The notes: generated by a model not told the origin, from the sequence alone. Shown: positions 35,950-45,524, counted from the stretch's first letter. The stretch is 61,550 nucleotides of DNA from an uncultured Oscillospiraceae bacterium (GCA_900756575.1 CAAEKQ010000099.1:1-61550), one strand, 5' to 3'. A program made the numbers and translations.

Positions 35950-37566
35950 TCAAAGAGTGGCCAAATACTTTCCAAGCTCTCGGCCCAGGGTCCAGGCAAT
36001 TCCGATGCTGACGCCTGCAACGGGTGTGGAATACTGAACGCCAAAGCGTCTGCCACAGCAATTGCCGGTGGCGAAAAGACCCGGAATAACGTCCAGCTGC
36101 TGATCGTAAACCTGCTGGTGGTCATCCGTCCAAAGTCCATCCACTGTGACCATGGGTCCCATTGCGCCGCCTTCGGTGCGGTCCGTGACCATAGCATAGT
36201 ACGGCGCGGTATCCAGGGGAACCAGCAGGCTGGGATCCTTACCAAAGTCCTCGTCCCGTCCGCTCCGGCAGAACGCATTATAGCGGGCCACGGAATCCAG
36301 CAGATTTTGCTTCAGCTGCCCGCTAAAACCCAGTATATCCGCCAGCTCTTCCAGCGTAGCTGCGGCATAGAGGCGGGGCGATTCCACCCCCTTGGGGGCA
36401 TGGGGATCCCTGATGGCATAGCCGTCTTTTCCGGCCTTTTGTGCACCTGCAATATATTCTGCGGCGGTGGCCATTCTGGGATCATCGGGATTGTTGACCC
36501 AAAGGGAGCCATGAATCGGCGGCTGCCGCTGGAGAATATCGTCGACTTTATTGTCAAACAGGTTGACCAATCGGGGCGTTTTGATGCGCGCGGCTTCCAG
36601 ACCGGAGAACTCACTGTCGCCAAAGCCCTCGTTGCAGAACCGCTTGTTTTCACCGTCCAGCCACAGGGTTGCAGTTGCCTGAAACAGCGGCGAGTTGGGT
36701 GCTGCGGTATTGCCGCCCATACAGGCGATGGGCCCGGGCACCATACGGCCGCCAGCCCATACGCCCATGCGAATGCCACTGCCGTTCCGGCTGAGTCCCG
36801 TAATTCGGTGGGCTTCGGAAGGAGCCAGCGTTACCAGCTCGTCGCATAGATCCTTCATCATCTCCTCATTGCGGGCAAAGTCGCCGGCTGCCAGCACCAC
36901 ACCCTTCCTTGCCCGGTAGCGGAGATAGCCGCCGTGCCGCTCCTTGGCGATGACCGCAGTGACGCGGCCATCTTGTTTCTCCAGCTGCTCGGCCACCGTG
37001 GAAAAATGGAACTGTGCGCCATGCTCCTTGGCCCGCTGGATATTTGCCACCACGGCATCAGTGATGCCCTTATTGTTCCACAGCGCTTCAGGGAAGGTGG
37101 CGGTGCCGATCCACGTCTTGATGCCGCAGATGTTGTTGGAATATCTCTTAGGGGCAGGCCAATAGCGAATCTGCACATTGTCCCGCTGCTCCGGAGAAAG
37201 GGCCTCCAGAAACCAGTCAAAGCAGCTGCCGCAGTTCCGGACAAACTGCATGACCAGCCTGGGATTGCTGCGGTTTCCACTGCGAAGCTGCCAATCGTTG
37301 AAAAACTCAATTTCATCCACCGGTGGAACGCCCTTGGAACGGAGAAAATCCGAATTGATATGGCCAAAATCAATGCCATAGGCCCAATAGTTCTTTTCCA
37401 CCATGGTTTCGATGACACGGACGGAAAGACCGGCTTCGGCACAGGCGCGTGCTGCGGCAACACCCGAATGTCCGGCGCCTACAATCACCACATCGGCCTC
37501 ATAGGTTTGCTCAATACGTTCCTCGGAAATCGGTTCCGGTGGGATTCTCCATGCGGCTTTGCCCAT
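35950..37566 (-). CDS. FAD-dependent oxidoreductase, fumarate-reductase flavoprotein-like
   Basis: A 538-residue soluble flavoprotein. The FAD-binding fold starts ADVVIVGAGHSGVAAARACAEAG near residue 24, and the C terminus GVQYSTPVAGVSIGIAWTLGRELG closes the FAD site. The middle capping domain holds NGSGIRMGVWAGG, the typical substrate-site approach. I start at the ATG after AAGGAGTG; upstream in-frame codons add a spurious hydrophobic stretch. No signal peptide or covalent-FMN domain is present, so it works in the cytoplasm with an unknown donor. It lies 113 bases after the AraC gene and is probably controlled by it. The substrate is unknown. Confidence 0.85.
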   Translation of the reverse strand: MGKAAWRIPPEPISEERIEQTYEADVVIVGAGHSGVAAARACAEAGLSVRVIETMVEKNYWAYGIDFGHINSDFLRSKGVPPVDEIEFFNDWQLRSGNRSNPRLVMQFVRNCGSCFDWFLEALSPEQRDNVQIRYWPAPKRYSNNICGIKTWIGTATFPEALWNNKGITDAVVANIQRAKEHGAQFHFSTVAEQLEKQDGRVTAVIAKERHGGYLRYRARKGVVLAAGDFARNEEMMKDLCDELVTLAPSEAHRITGLSRNGSGIRMGVWAGGRMVPGPIACMGGNTAAPNSPLFQATATLWLDGENKRFCNEGFGDSEFSGLEAARIKTPRLVNLFDNKVDDILQRQPPIHGSLWVNNPDDPRMATAAEYIAGAQKAGKDGYAIRDPHAPKGVESPRLYAAATLEELADILGFSGQLKQNLLDSVARYNAFCRSGRDEDFGKDPSLLVPLDTAPYYAMVTDRTEGGAMGPMVTVDGLWTDDHQQVYDQQLDVIPGLFATGNCCGRRFGVQYSTPVAGVSIGIAWTLGRELGKYLATL

Positions 37567-37679
37567 GGCAATCACTCCTTTTCCTGTTCTATGGCCATTA
37601 TAAAAGCATCTGGTAGCCTTGGAAAGCGTCAGTTTTTTAAGGAGTAAAAATGTGACCGGAACAAACTGCCGCAGAGGGA

Positions 37680-38996
37680 TCAACGGGAGGTGGAGACGGA
37701 TTTTCGGTATTCAGAAGCGCTCATGTTCTCCAGCCTGCGGAAGCTGCGATTAAAGGTTCGGCGGTTGGTATACCCAACAGCCTCCCAGATCATGTCGATC
37801 TGGTTTGTGGAATCCTTCAGCAGCGCTTTGGCGTGGAGCAGACGCTGGGAATGAATGAAATCTAGAATGCCAATGCCAAAGATCTCTTTAAACGTGCGGG
37901 AGAGGTAGGACTGGTTCATCTGGAATTCATCGCAAATTTTGGCGAGACATAGGCCGCTGTCGGCATAGTTTTCCTGAATGTAATCCCGGATGGCCTCCAT
38001 TTTTGCCTGCCGATCCTGCTCACTGCTGACACTCTGCTCTGCGATATCGGCAAACAGGTCCTCAATGAGCTGATAAATTGCCTGATCGGTATCCAGGGGA
38101 CGGAGATAGAGATACTGCACCTCAGAAGTGGAAAGTCCGACAATATTCACCATGCTCTCGGCGTGGTTCAAAAAGCGCAGCTTTGCCAGCTCAAAGGAGA
38201 CGTCCGGGCTGCTGAGGTCACGGCTGGTCAGCTCCCGCAGTGTCAGCTTGGCCATGTCCAGATCCCGGCTCAGCACAAACTGATAATACTGCTTTTCCAG
38301 CTTAGGACTGACCGTTTTTGCGGCGGGGAGATTTTCACTGGAAACCGGCAAAACCGCCTGGGTGCGGGCCAAATTCTCCAGAGCGAACTTCTGCTGGAGC
38401 CGATGGTAGGCGGTGATTCTGGCGCTGGGCAGGTTTTGATAGCCCTTGACGATGGTACTGTGGTCAACCACCAGGCGAATGCGATAATTCCGCTCGACAA
38501 CATCTACCGCCGTTTGCAGCACCCGGTTCATGGTGGGAATAATTTTATCCGCCGGAGGATCATCGTCTATAAAATTGATGAGAATGTTGGCAAAAGCCAA
38601 ATCGGATTCACAGCAGGTGGCGAGACAATAGGGCCCCAGTGCCGTTTCAAACACACTATAAATTGCCATTTTCATCAGTTCCACCTCACGCTGAGAAAAC
38701 CGCGAGGTTCCGGTGGAGGAGAACAGCTGGGATCGGTCTGCAAGATCCATGGCCACAACCATAAAGAAGTCCGTTTCAAAGGCATAGCCCAGGGTGGCCG
38801 TGTAGTCCGGTGGGGGCGCTTTTCCATAGAGCGTGACCTCAGTGTTGGCACGATGCAGCATCAGCCGAGCCAGCCGCAGATCCTCCTCCTGCTGCGCCAG
38901 AAGCTCCAGCAGGCTATCAATTTGCGCTTTGATTTCAGCTACAGGGCTGGACGTATGGTCCGACGTAGCAGACAGAATAGAAAATGGGATTTCCAT
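37680..38996 (-). CDS. AraC family transcriptional regulator
   Basis: A 438-residue regulator. The C-terminal 100 residues form two HTH motifs (LCLAKICDEFQMNQSYLSRTFKE and QIDMIWEAVGYTNRRTFNRSFRR). The long N-terminal part has no recognised sensor; it contains a GAF/GGDEF-like mixed alpha/beta region of about 330 residues. It is divergent from the OYE gene at 39157 and upstream of the flavoprotein, so it probably controls both. AAAGGGGG precedes the ATG. Confidence 0.88.
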   Translation of the reverse strand: MEIPFSILSATSDHTSSPVAEIKAQIDSLLELLAQQEEDLRLARLMLHRANTEVTLYGKAPPPDYTATLGYAFETDFFMVVAMDLADRSQLFSSTGTSRFSQREVELMKMAIYSVFETALGPYCLATCCESDLAFANILINFIDDDPPADKIIPTMNRVLQTAVDVVERNYRIRLVVDHSTIVKGYQNLPSARITAYHRLQQKFALENLARTQAVLPVSSENLPAAKTVSPKLEKQYYQFVLSRDLDMAKLTLRELTSRDLSSPDVSFELAKLRFLNHAESMVNIVGLSTSEVQYLYLRPLDTDQAIYQLIEDLFADIAEQSVSSEQDRQAKMEAIRDYIQENYADSGLCLAKICDEFQMNQSYLSRTFKEIFGIGILDFIHSQRLLHAKALLKDSTNQIDMIWEAVGYTNRRTFNRSFRRLENMSASEYRKSVSTSR

Positions 38997-39105
38997 CGAT
39001 GCGGCCCCCTTTCTAAAGGATATCTATACTATATCAAATGGGACGATTTTTTTCATCTTTTCTGACAGAAAAAAACCGCATCTTTTTTTGAAGCAGGGGC
39101 TTTGC

Positions 39106-39111
39106 TATAAT
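39106..39111 (+). promoter_or_regulatory. Promoter -10 of the OYE reductase gene
   Basis: An extended -10 box TGC-TATAAT lies about 45 bases before the ATG at 39157. The -35 region is only a T run, which fits a promoter that needs an activator such as the divergent AraC protein. Confidence 0.6.
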
Positions 39112-39156
39112 TGAAATATCCGATTGACCACACAACGGGTGGAAGGAGAATGAACA

Positions 39157-41190
39157 ATGGAAACCAAATATCCCAATCTGCTCAGTCCCTGTCAGGTGGG
39201 GCAGGTGCTGTTCAAAAACCGGATGCTGGCAGGCCCCTTGGGGTTCTGCGTGCCAAACTCCGGCGGCTGTATCCATGAGCACAATCTGGAGTTCTACGAG
39301 ATTCAGGCAACCGGCGGCGCAGCCCGGGTGACCACCAACGACTATCCGGTTTCCGGTGGCATGGGCCCTGGGGGCGGACTGGACTTCCGTGAGCCGGTGG
39401 ACATTGAGATGGAAAAAAGCATCCAGGAATATGTTCGCACAATGCATCGGCACCATACCCTGGCCTTTGTCGAATTTACCCACGGCGGTTTCCCGGTGCG
39501 GGACTATGTGGATCCCGATGAGGAAACTGCCACCCCCAATATGCGCCCTCTGGGCAAGGAGATGGGAGACGGAAAAATGCCTATGCCGCCCATGATGGGA
39601 GATGGCCGTACCCTGGCGGAGCTGAGTCAGAAGGAAATTCATCAGATTATCGACGATTTTGCCTCCTGCTGCGCCACCGCAGCGCAGTTTGGCGTAGACG
39701 GTGTACTGCTCCATGGCGGTCACAACAAGCTCATCGACCAGTTCCGCTCTCTGCGCCACAACAAGCGCACCGACGAATACGGTGGATCCCTGGAGAATCG
39801 GGCGCGGTTCTGCATCGAACTGCTGGAGGCGATTCGGTCGCGATGTGGGGATAAGCTGCTGCTGGAGCTGCGGCTCAGCGGCGACGAGGGCTATCCCGGC
39901 GGCATCACCATTGACGAAACCATTGAATTTCTGATGTATCTTCAGGCATACGAGGAAACGCATCAGAAAAATCTGTATGATCTGTTCCATCTCTCCGGTG
40001 GCGACCACACCACCGCAGCGGGGAACATGGCTACCAGCTCTCCGGCTTTCTACCCCAATGCCTACAACCGGGGCTTTGCAAAGCGGATCAAGGCAGCTGG
40101 GTTCAAAAAGCCACTGGTGCTGATTAACTCCATCAACTCTCCGGAACTGGCTGAGGACATTATTGCATCCGGCGATGCGGAATTTGTCTGTATGGCACGG
40201 CAGCTGGTGGTGGCGGATCCCTTCTTCCCCAGAAAGGTTAAGGAAGGGCGGATGGATGAGATCAACACCTGCATCCGCTGTCACAACTGCTTTGACCGGG
40301 AGGAATGCGCGGTTAATCCCATCACCCAGAATCGGGCCTATATGCAGACCCGGGATGTGCCGCCAGCCGTGGAGAAGAAAAAGGTGGCCATTGTGGGCGG
40401 CGGAATCGCGGGCCTGAAAGCAGCGGAAACGGCGGCGGCGCGAGGCCATGCCGTGACCCTTTATGAGAAAGAGGGGTATCTTGGCGGACTGCTGCGGTTC
40501 TCCGACACGGACAATTATAAGCACGATATCCGAACCTTTAAAAACAACATGATTTCCCGGGTGACCCGGCAGGAAAACGTTACGGTTTGCCTGAACACGG
40601 AAGCAACCCCCGAGCTGCTGGAGGCGCAGGGCTTTGATGCGGTGATTGTGGCCATTGGTGGCGAGCCGGTCAGACCTGATATTCCCGGCGCAACGGCAGA
40701 CAATGTGATGTTCTCCATGGATGTCTACGATCATCCGGAAAGGATCGGGGATTCCGTGATTATGCTGGGCGGCGGCATCCAGGCCTGCGAGATTGCACTG
40801 CATCTGGCCAAGGCCGGGAAAAAGGTCACCATTGTGGGCAGACGGGATAAGCTGGCCCCCCATGAGGTCATCAATAATGATGTATTCCATCCCATTCCTG
40901 CCATGAAAAAGATGTTCCGTCGGTTTGACCCACCGGTGGAAATTGTCACAGGCTGCAACTGCGTGGAGATCACGCAGCAGGGCATCCGGGGCGTGATGGT
41001 GAAAACCGGAGAGGAAATCTCCATTCAGGCGGACACCGTGGTCCTGGCTGTTGGAAGTCGGAATCGTCAGGCTGAGGCCATGAAGTTCAACCAGTGCGCC
41101 AAATTCGTAGGCATGGCAGGCGACTGCCGGGAGCCGAAGAAGATCAAGCAGGCAGTGGCAGCCGGCTACTATCAGGCCATGGATATTTAG
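39157..41190 (+). CDS. NADH:flavin oxidoreductase of the old-yellow-enzyme / 2,4-dienoyl-CoA reductase type
   Basis: A 677-residue enzyme. Residues 1-370 form an FMN-binding TIM barrel (VDGVLLHGGHNKLIDQF, and RTDEYGGSLENRARF). Next is a cysteine cluster CIRCHNCFDREEC for a 4Fe-4S centre, with spacing C-x2-C-x2-C-x5-C that is tighter than in the classical enzyme. The C-terminal half holds FAD (VAIVGGGIAGLKAAE) and NAD(P)H (VIMLGGGIQACEIA) folds. It reduces an activated double bond; the substrate is unknown. It probably forms an operon with the solute-binding lipoprotein 61 bases downstream. Confidence 0.88.
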   Translation: METKYPNLLSPCQVGQVLFKNRMLAGPLGFCVPNSGGCIHEHNLEFYEIQATGGAARVTTNDYPVSGGMGPGGGLDFREPVDIEMEKSIQEYVRTMHRHHTLAFVEFTHGGFPVRDYVDPDEETATPNMRPLGKEMGDGKMPMPPMMGDGRTLAELSQKEIHQIIDDFASCCATAAQFGVDGVLLHGGHNKLIDQFRSLRHNKRTDEYGGSLENRARFCIELLEAIRSRCGDKLLLELRLSGDEGYPGGITIDETIEFLMYLQAYEETHQKNLYDLFHLSGGDHTTAAGNMATSSPAFYPNAYNRGFAKRIKAAGFKKPLVLINSINSPELAEDIIASGDAEFVCMARQLVVADPFFPRKVKEGRMDEINTCIRCHNCFDREECAVNPITQNRAYMQTRDVPPAVEKKKVAIVGGGIAGLKAAETAAARGHAVTLYEKEGYLGGLLRFSDTDNYKHDIRTFKNNMISRVTRQENVTVCLNTEATPELLEAQGFDAVIVAIGGEPVRPDIPGATADNVMFSMDVYDHPERIGDSVIMLGGGIQACEIALHLAKAGKKVTIVGRRDKLAPHEVINNDVFHPIPAMKKMFRRFDPPVEIVTGCNCVEITQQGIRGVMVKTGEEISIQADTVVLAVGSRNRQAEAMKFNQCAKFVGMAGDCREPKKIKQAVAAGYYQAMDI

Positions 41191-41251
41191 GGTAACACCT
41201 GAGCGTGACGCTCTAACGATATGATGGTGTAATTCAGAAGGAGGAAAACCC

Positions 41252-42982
41252 ATGAAAAAGAAGTTAACTGCAATGCTGCTTGCCTTGGCAATGCTGCTGG
41301 CCTTGGCCGCATGCGGCGGGACCACCGGAAGCGAAGCGGCATCATCCGCAGCCCCTGCAGCAAATTCTGCGGAACAAACTGCGGCTCCATCGGAACAGCC
41401 TGAGACGTCGGCTTCCGCCGAAGTGTCTGCCGCCTCTCAGGTTGAAGCGATTTCTGCGGAGCCGGAGCAGGCGTTCAACGACACGGTGATTACCTATCCG
41501 CTTTCCGACGGTGAGCATCTGAGCATTTGGTGCGCCAAGCCTGGCGGACCTCCCATTGTACGGGACAGCTGGTCGGAGCTTGAGATTTTCCAGAAGGCTG
41601 AAGAGCACCTGGGCGTTATCATGGACTGGAATGAGGTGGATATGTTCGCCATGGAGACGCAGTTCAACCTGATGATGGCAGCCGGAGAATATACGGACAT
41701 CATTTCCGGTGTGGTTCAGAACTATTCCACCGGCGTTGTGGGCGCCTATGAGGACGGCGTGGTCATGGATATCGCCGACCTGGTCTACGACAATATGCCG
41801 AACTACTGGAATCTGGTGCATGCCGATTCGGAGAAGGAGAAGTACGTCACCACCGAGGACGGTCAGGAGCTGGCCATCTATGTGGTAAACGATCAGCCTT
41901 TGACGGAGCGCGGCCTGCTGATTCGCAGCGATTGGCTGGACACGCTGGGCATGGACACCCCTGAAACCTTTGACGAGCTGGAGGACGTGCTGACGGCCTT
42001 CAAAAACGAGTATAACTGCTCGAATCCCCTGTATGTGGGCGAAACCGGACTGACCATCCCTGCGCTCACCGCCGGATATGGCATCGAATATTATGATGAT
42101 GACCTGGCACTCTATGTGGGAGATGACAATCAGCTGGTGTGCTCCTACATGACCGAGGATTACCGGGATTATGTGGAGATGTTCAGTCGCTGGATCAAGG
42201 CGGGACTGGTGAACGGTGATATGCTGCTGAACAGCGAGAGCGTCAACATGAACGACACCCAGACCTACATCTGCAACGAGAACACCGGCGCATTCCACAC
42301 CTCTGCCAACCAGCTTTCCACCTACTATACCTATAGCTCCAACAAGGACTTTGACGTTACCCCGATCAATGTGGTGGTTCGCAACGCTGGCGACGACACC
42401 ATTAACCACTTCGGCAGCTATGAGCCTGTTCAGCCAGGCCAGACGGTCTCCATTTCCACCGACTGCGCCAATCCGGCTTTGGCCCTGCGCTGGATCGACT
42501 ACTGGTACAGCGAGGAAGGCACCATGTACATGACCTACGGCATTGAGGACTACACCTATACCGTGGCAGACGACGGTACCGTCACCTTTACGGATATGAT
42601 CGTCAACAACACCGACGGCATGAGTCCCGAAGGCATGATTATGAAGTACAACTGCCAGGGCAAAATCTGCGGCGTGATGATGCAGAAGGCGCTGTGGGCA
42701 TACTATTCGGACAAGCAGAAGGAAGTCATGGATTTCTGGTCCACCCAGGTGGAATATGACCGCTCGATTCCCAGCTACGTCACTCTGACCACCGAGGAAT
42801 CCACGGAGTATACCGGCATCGTCTCGGATATTACAGCCTATGCCGAGTCGGAGCTGACCAAGTTCCTGTTCGGGGACCGGGATATCTCGGAGTGGGATGC
42901 ATTTACCGCTGAGCTGGAGGCAATGGGAATCAACGACGCCATTGCAATCTACCAGGGTGCTTACGACAGACAGGCAGCATAA
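41252..42982 (+). CDS. Extracellular solute-binding lipoprotein (family 1 type), orphan
   Basis: A 576-residue lipoprotein. The signal ends LLALAACGG, followed by a Ser/Ala/Glu linker of about 55 residues. The body resembles large LplA/YtcQ-type binding proteins of sugar ABC importers (VQPGQTVSISTDCANPALALRWIDYWYSEEG). AAGGAGG precedes the ATG. No permease or ATPase gene is adjacent, so it may feed a transporter elsewhere or only sense its ligand. It is a paralogue of 43788-45524, with which it shares the C-terminal TTEE(S/T)T-x-Y and F-x-x-x-L-E-x-(M/L)-G-I blocks. Confidence 0.85.
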   Translation: MKKKLTAMLLALAMLLALAACGGTTGSEAASSAAPAANSAEQTAAPSEQPETSASAEVSAASQVEAISAEPEQAFNDTVITYPLSDGEHLSIWCAKPGGPPIVRDSWSELEIFQKAEEHLGVIMDWNEVDMFAMETQFNLMMAAGEYTDIISGVVQNYSTGVVGAYEDGVVMDIADLVYDNMPNYWNLVHADSEKEKYVTTEDGQELAIYVVNDQPLTERGLLIRSDWLDTLGMDTPETFDELEDVLTAFKNEYNCSNPLYVGETGLTIPALTAGYGIEYYDDDLALYVGDDNQLVCSYMTEDYRDYVEMFSRWIKAGLVNGDMLLNSESVNMNDTQTYICNENTGAFHTSANQLSTYYTYSSNKDFDVTPINVVVRNAGDDTINHFGSYEPVQPGQTVSISTDCANPALALRWIDYWYSEEGTMYMTYGIEDYTYTVADDGTVTFTDMIVNNTDGMSPEGMIMKYNCQGKICGVMMQKALWAYYSDKQKEVMDFWSTQVEYDRSIPSYVTLTTEESTEYTGIVSDITAYAESELTKFLFGDRDISEWDAFTAELEAMGINDAIAIYQGAYDRQAA

Positions 42983-42988
42983 TCAATC

Positions 42989-43040
42989 CGGATGCGCGAA
43001 CCATTTGGAGCGAAAGCTCCGATGGCCAGCGCATCCGTTT
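42989..43040 (+). terminator. Terminator of the OYE-solute-binding unit
   Basis: CGGATGCGC (42989) pairs with GCGCATCCG (43029-43037), and an inner GGAGC/GCTCC stem with a GAAA loop is followed by TTT. It lies 6 bases after the stop. The next 130 bases up to 43170 hold no gene. Confidence 0.7.
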
Positions 43041-43170
43041 ATCTAAGATAAGGATGAGTATGGAGCGGAAATGCTCCGTCGCGCTGAAAAACGGCAGTCT
43101 ACTCACCAGCCGCCGCTATGGCGTGCATTTGACCAGCGATGACGGTGGCACACTGCATCAAAGATATTGA

Positions 43171-43560
43171 TCACATTGTTGCCCAACTCACCAAAATCCA
43201 TTGCCTGCATCCGGTCAATTGGACCGTGTTTTTCACATGATCCGCCAGCATGGCTTCCATGGTGGACAGCACATTCTCATTGTAGAGAGCATAGCCGATT
43301 TTTCCGGGCTGCCGCACAAGGGAGTTAGTGGATTCGTTGCTGAAGGTGTCGCTCTCGTCGTGGAACCGTTCGCCCCGGGCATTGATCCACAGGCTGCACC
43401 CCTGATGGGCCGCCCGATTTGGCGCATCCAGCCGGGAATTACAGCTATAGGCATTTTCCTTCACAATGGTGCAGTAATTGGTCAGAGCCGCTCCGGCCCC
43501 ATCTGCCAGTGCGATGCCGTCGCCGTCCTGGGGTAGCGCGTCAGTGTAGTAATTGTCGTC
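43171..43560 (-). pseudogene. Fragment of a fumarate-reductase-like flavoprotein
   Basis: About 130 residues (QDGDGIALADGAGAAL, then WINARGERFHDESDTFSNE, GKIGYALYNENV) match the central capping region of FAD-binding fumarate-reductase-like proteins. Both the FAD-binding N terminus and the C terminus are missing. The frame is fused upstream to an IS30 fragment. Near 43200 a frame change would continue the flavoprotein as MQAMDFGELGNNVINIF, so at least one frameshift has occurred. It is not derived from the intact flavoprotein at 35950-37566, since the two share little sequence. Confidence 0.75.
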
Positions 43561-43668
43561 GTAATCATCGGGAAAGTACTTGCGCAGCAATTCGTTTGTA
43601 TTCTCGTTTGTTCCCTGCTGCCACGGATGATGCGGTAACGAAAAGTAGAACTGCACACCGCCCAGTCC
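43561..43668 (-). mobile_element. IS30-family transposase remnant
   Basis: Thirty-five residues contain LPHHPWQQGTNENTNELLRK, a close match to the conserved PHxxWQRGTNENTNGLLRQYFPK block near the catalytic Glu of IS30-family transposases. Nothing else of the element remains: no helix-turn-helix part, and no inverted repeats that I can identify. It reads in frame into the flavoprotein fragment, so the DNA join lies near 43560. Confidence 0.85.
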
Positions 43669-43724
43669 GTCTGTCACCCGTTCGTGGTTACAAATATGAA
43701 CCTGTAGTTGTACGAAGGAAGGGC

Positions 43725-43767
43725 AACACCTCTGCCAGGTACATTTTTGTACCATGGCAGAGGTGTT
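43725..43767 (-). terminator. Long hairpin after the solute-binding gene
   Basis: AACACCTCTGCCA pairs with TGGCAGAGGTGTT over 13 bp and GGTAC pairs with GTACC inside. It begins 21 bases after the minus-strand stop at 43788. The T run is missing on the far side, but the inner loop is T/A-rich. The annotated frame of the adjacent remnant reads through this hairpin by chance. Confidence 0.7.
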
Positions 43768-43787
43768 CATTACATATAAGAGACTAC

Positions 43788-45524
43788 TTACTGGCCGTTA
43801 GTGCGGTCAAAGGCGGTCTGCACAATCTCGCGCATCTCGTCAATGCCCAGCGATTCCAGCTTGTCCTGGAAGGCCTGCCAGCTATCCTCGCTGAGCTCCA
43901 TATCGCCGGTCATGAACTTGGTCATGTACTCCTGAATGACGGTCATTACGTCGGTGGAGAGGGCGTTGTAGCGGGTGGTTTCCTCGGTGGTCATCTGGTA
44001 GTTGCAGATGTACTCGGAGGTCATGTTGGACAGCCAGGTGTCGTATACGGTGGCCTCTACCTCGTTGTCGTAGGCAAGCTCGGTGCGCTCCATGCGGAAG
44101 TAGAAGGGGTTATCGTTGTTGTTAGTGAAGATGGCATAGACAGCCATGGAGCCGTAGCCGTTGGGATCCTTGAGGATCAGGTCGGTATAGTGGACATCGC
44201 CGTTGTCATCGATGGTGTAGCTTTCATCCAGCTTTCCGAAGTTAGAGATCATGCTGCCTTCCTCGGTGAAGAACCAGTTAATGTAGGAAACCAGCTGAGG
44301 AATGATGTCCTCATCGGCGGTGGTAATGGTCCAGTCGCCGTCGCCCTTGCCGCCGTATGCATTGTTCTGGGTCTTGATGGTGTCGCCTTCCTTCAAAACC
44401 ACGTTTGCCATGGGATAAATCTCACAGGTGTCGGGGCTGGCTGCGGAGGCGCGGTAGGAATCGGAGGTCAGGTTATAGGGACCGTAAGCAATGGCCAGCT
44501 GATCGTTCAGCACGTCGAAATCATAGAAGGGCGCAGGATTATACCAGCTTTCCACAAACAGGCCCTCGTCGTTCCACTGCTTCATCTCCTTGGCCCACTC
44601 ATAGTTGCTGTCTAGGGTCACAGCGGCGGTTACGGTGCCGTCGATGTTCCACCAGGTCATCAGTACATCATTGGAGCTGATGAAGTCCACGCCGGCATAG
44701 GCGTCAGCTACCATTTTGGGGGAAACCACGGCGGATTTCACGCCGTAGTCATTTTTCAGAGCCAGTGCCACATCGTGGAGCTCGTCTACCGTGGTGGGAA
44801 TTTCCTTGTTCACGGCATCCAGCATATCTTTCCGGACGATGGGGCCGCGGGAGTAGAGGGGAATCTCGGTGTAGCTGTACATAGCGGTGGTTACGCCACT
44901 GGCTGCTGTGGTATCCTCCTTAAACTTGGCATTGGATTCCAGCAGTGCATAGTAATTCGGCGCATACTCCTCAAAATAGGGGTACAGATCCACTGCAAGG
45001 CCGTCTTCAATGAGGCCGTCTTCGCCGGTGGAATACAGGCGGCCCAGGCTCCGGGTGAAGTTGGGCAGGTCGTTGGCAGCCACCAGCAGGTTCAGCTTTT
45101 CGTTATAGGTGTCGGGATCGGACCAATCCACATCCAGATGGACGTTGGTATAGTCCTCGGCAGCCAAAATGGCATAAGCATTCTCAAACTCCGCATTGGG
45201 GCCGATATAGGCAGAAGCCCAGGGCGCGATGTTCAGAAATGCGGTTACGGTGGTCAGTTCATCGAACACCGGGTAAAGGCCGCTGGCATCAACTTTGGTG
45301 GGATCAGTGGGCTCTGCCGCAGCGCTGTCCGCAGGAAGCATGGTGCTGTCCTCTGCATCGGATGCGGGGGTGGCAGGGGGTTCTGGCGCTTTTTCGGATG
45401 TCTGCGTTGTCTCAGGTGCGGAACCGCTGTCTGCGGCTGGAGTGCTGCCGCTTCCGCCGCCACAGGCACATAGAGCCAGCAGCAGGGAAACGCTCAGCAG
45501 CGTGGATAACAATTTGTTTTTCAT
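43788..45524 (-). CDS. Extracellular solute-binding lipoprotein (family 1 type)
   Basis: A 578-residue lipoprotein. The signal ends SLLLALCACGGG, followed by a Ser/Pro/Ala/Glu linker. The binding domain contains LPNFTRSLGRLYSTGEDGLIEDGLAVDLYPYFEEYAPNYY-type blocks of large sugar-transporter binding proteins. It is a paralogue of 41252-42982. No transporter subunits are adjacent. GGAGG precedes the ATG. Upstream lie a -10 box and a LysR-type palindrome (45664-45683) that is repeated beside the lysR gene, suggesting that the LysR protein activates it. Confidence 0.86.
   Translation of the reverse strand: MKNKLLSTLLSVSLLLALCACGGGSGSTPAADSGSAPETTQTSEKAPEPPATPASDAEDSTMLPADSAAAEPTDPTKVDASGLYPVFDELTTVTAFLNIAPWASAYIGPNAEFENAYAILAAEDYTNVHLDVDWSDPDTYNEKLNLLVAANDLPNFTRSLGRLYSTGEDGLIEDGLAVDLYPYFEEYAPNYYALLESNAKFKEDTTAASGVTTAMYSYTEIPLYSRGPIVRKDMLDAVNKEIPTTVDELHDVALALKNDYGVKSAVVSPKMVADAYAGVDFISSNDVLMTWWNIDGTVTAAVTLDSNYEWAKEMKQWNDEGLFVESWYNPAPFYDFDVLNDQLAIAYGPYNLTSDSYRASAASPDTCEIYPMANVVLKEGDTIKTQNNAYGGKGDGDWTITTADEDIIPQLVSYINWFFTEEGSMISNFGKLDESYTIDDNGDVHYTDLILKDPNGYGSMAVYAIFTNNNDNPFYFRMERTELAYDNEVEATVYDTWLSNMTSEYICNYQMTTEETTRYNALSTDVMTVIQEYMTKFMTGDMELSEDSWQAFQDKLESLGIDEMREIVQTAFDRTNGQ

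Noticed and set aside
39034..41325. Antisense frame of over 700 codons opposite the OYE reductase
   Set aside because: The plus-strand gene has intact FMN, FAD and iron-sulfur motifs, while the antisense product resembles nothing.
43669..43770. N-terminal extension of the IS30-flavoprotein frame
   Set aside because: It simply translates the terminator hairpin of the neighbouring gene, so it is not part of either protein.
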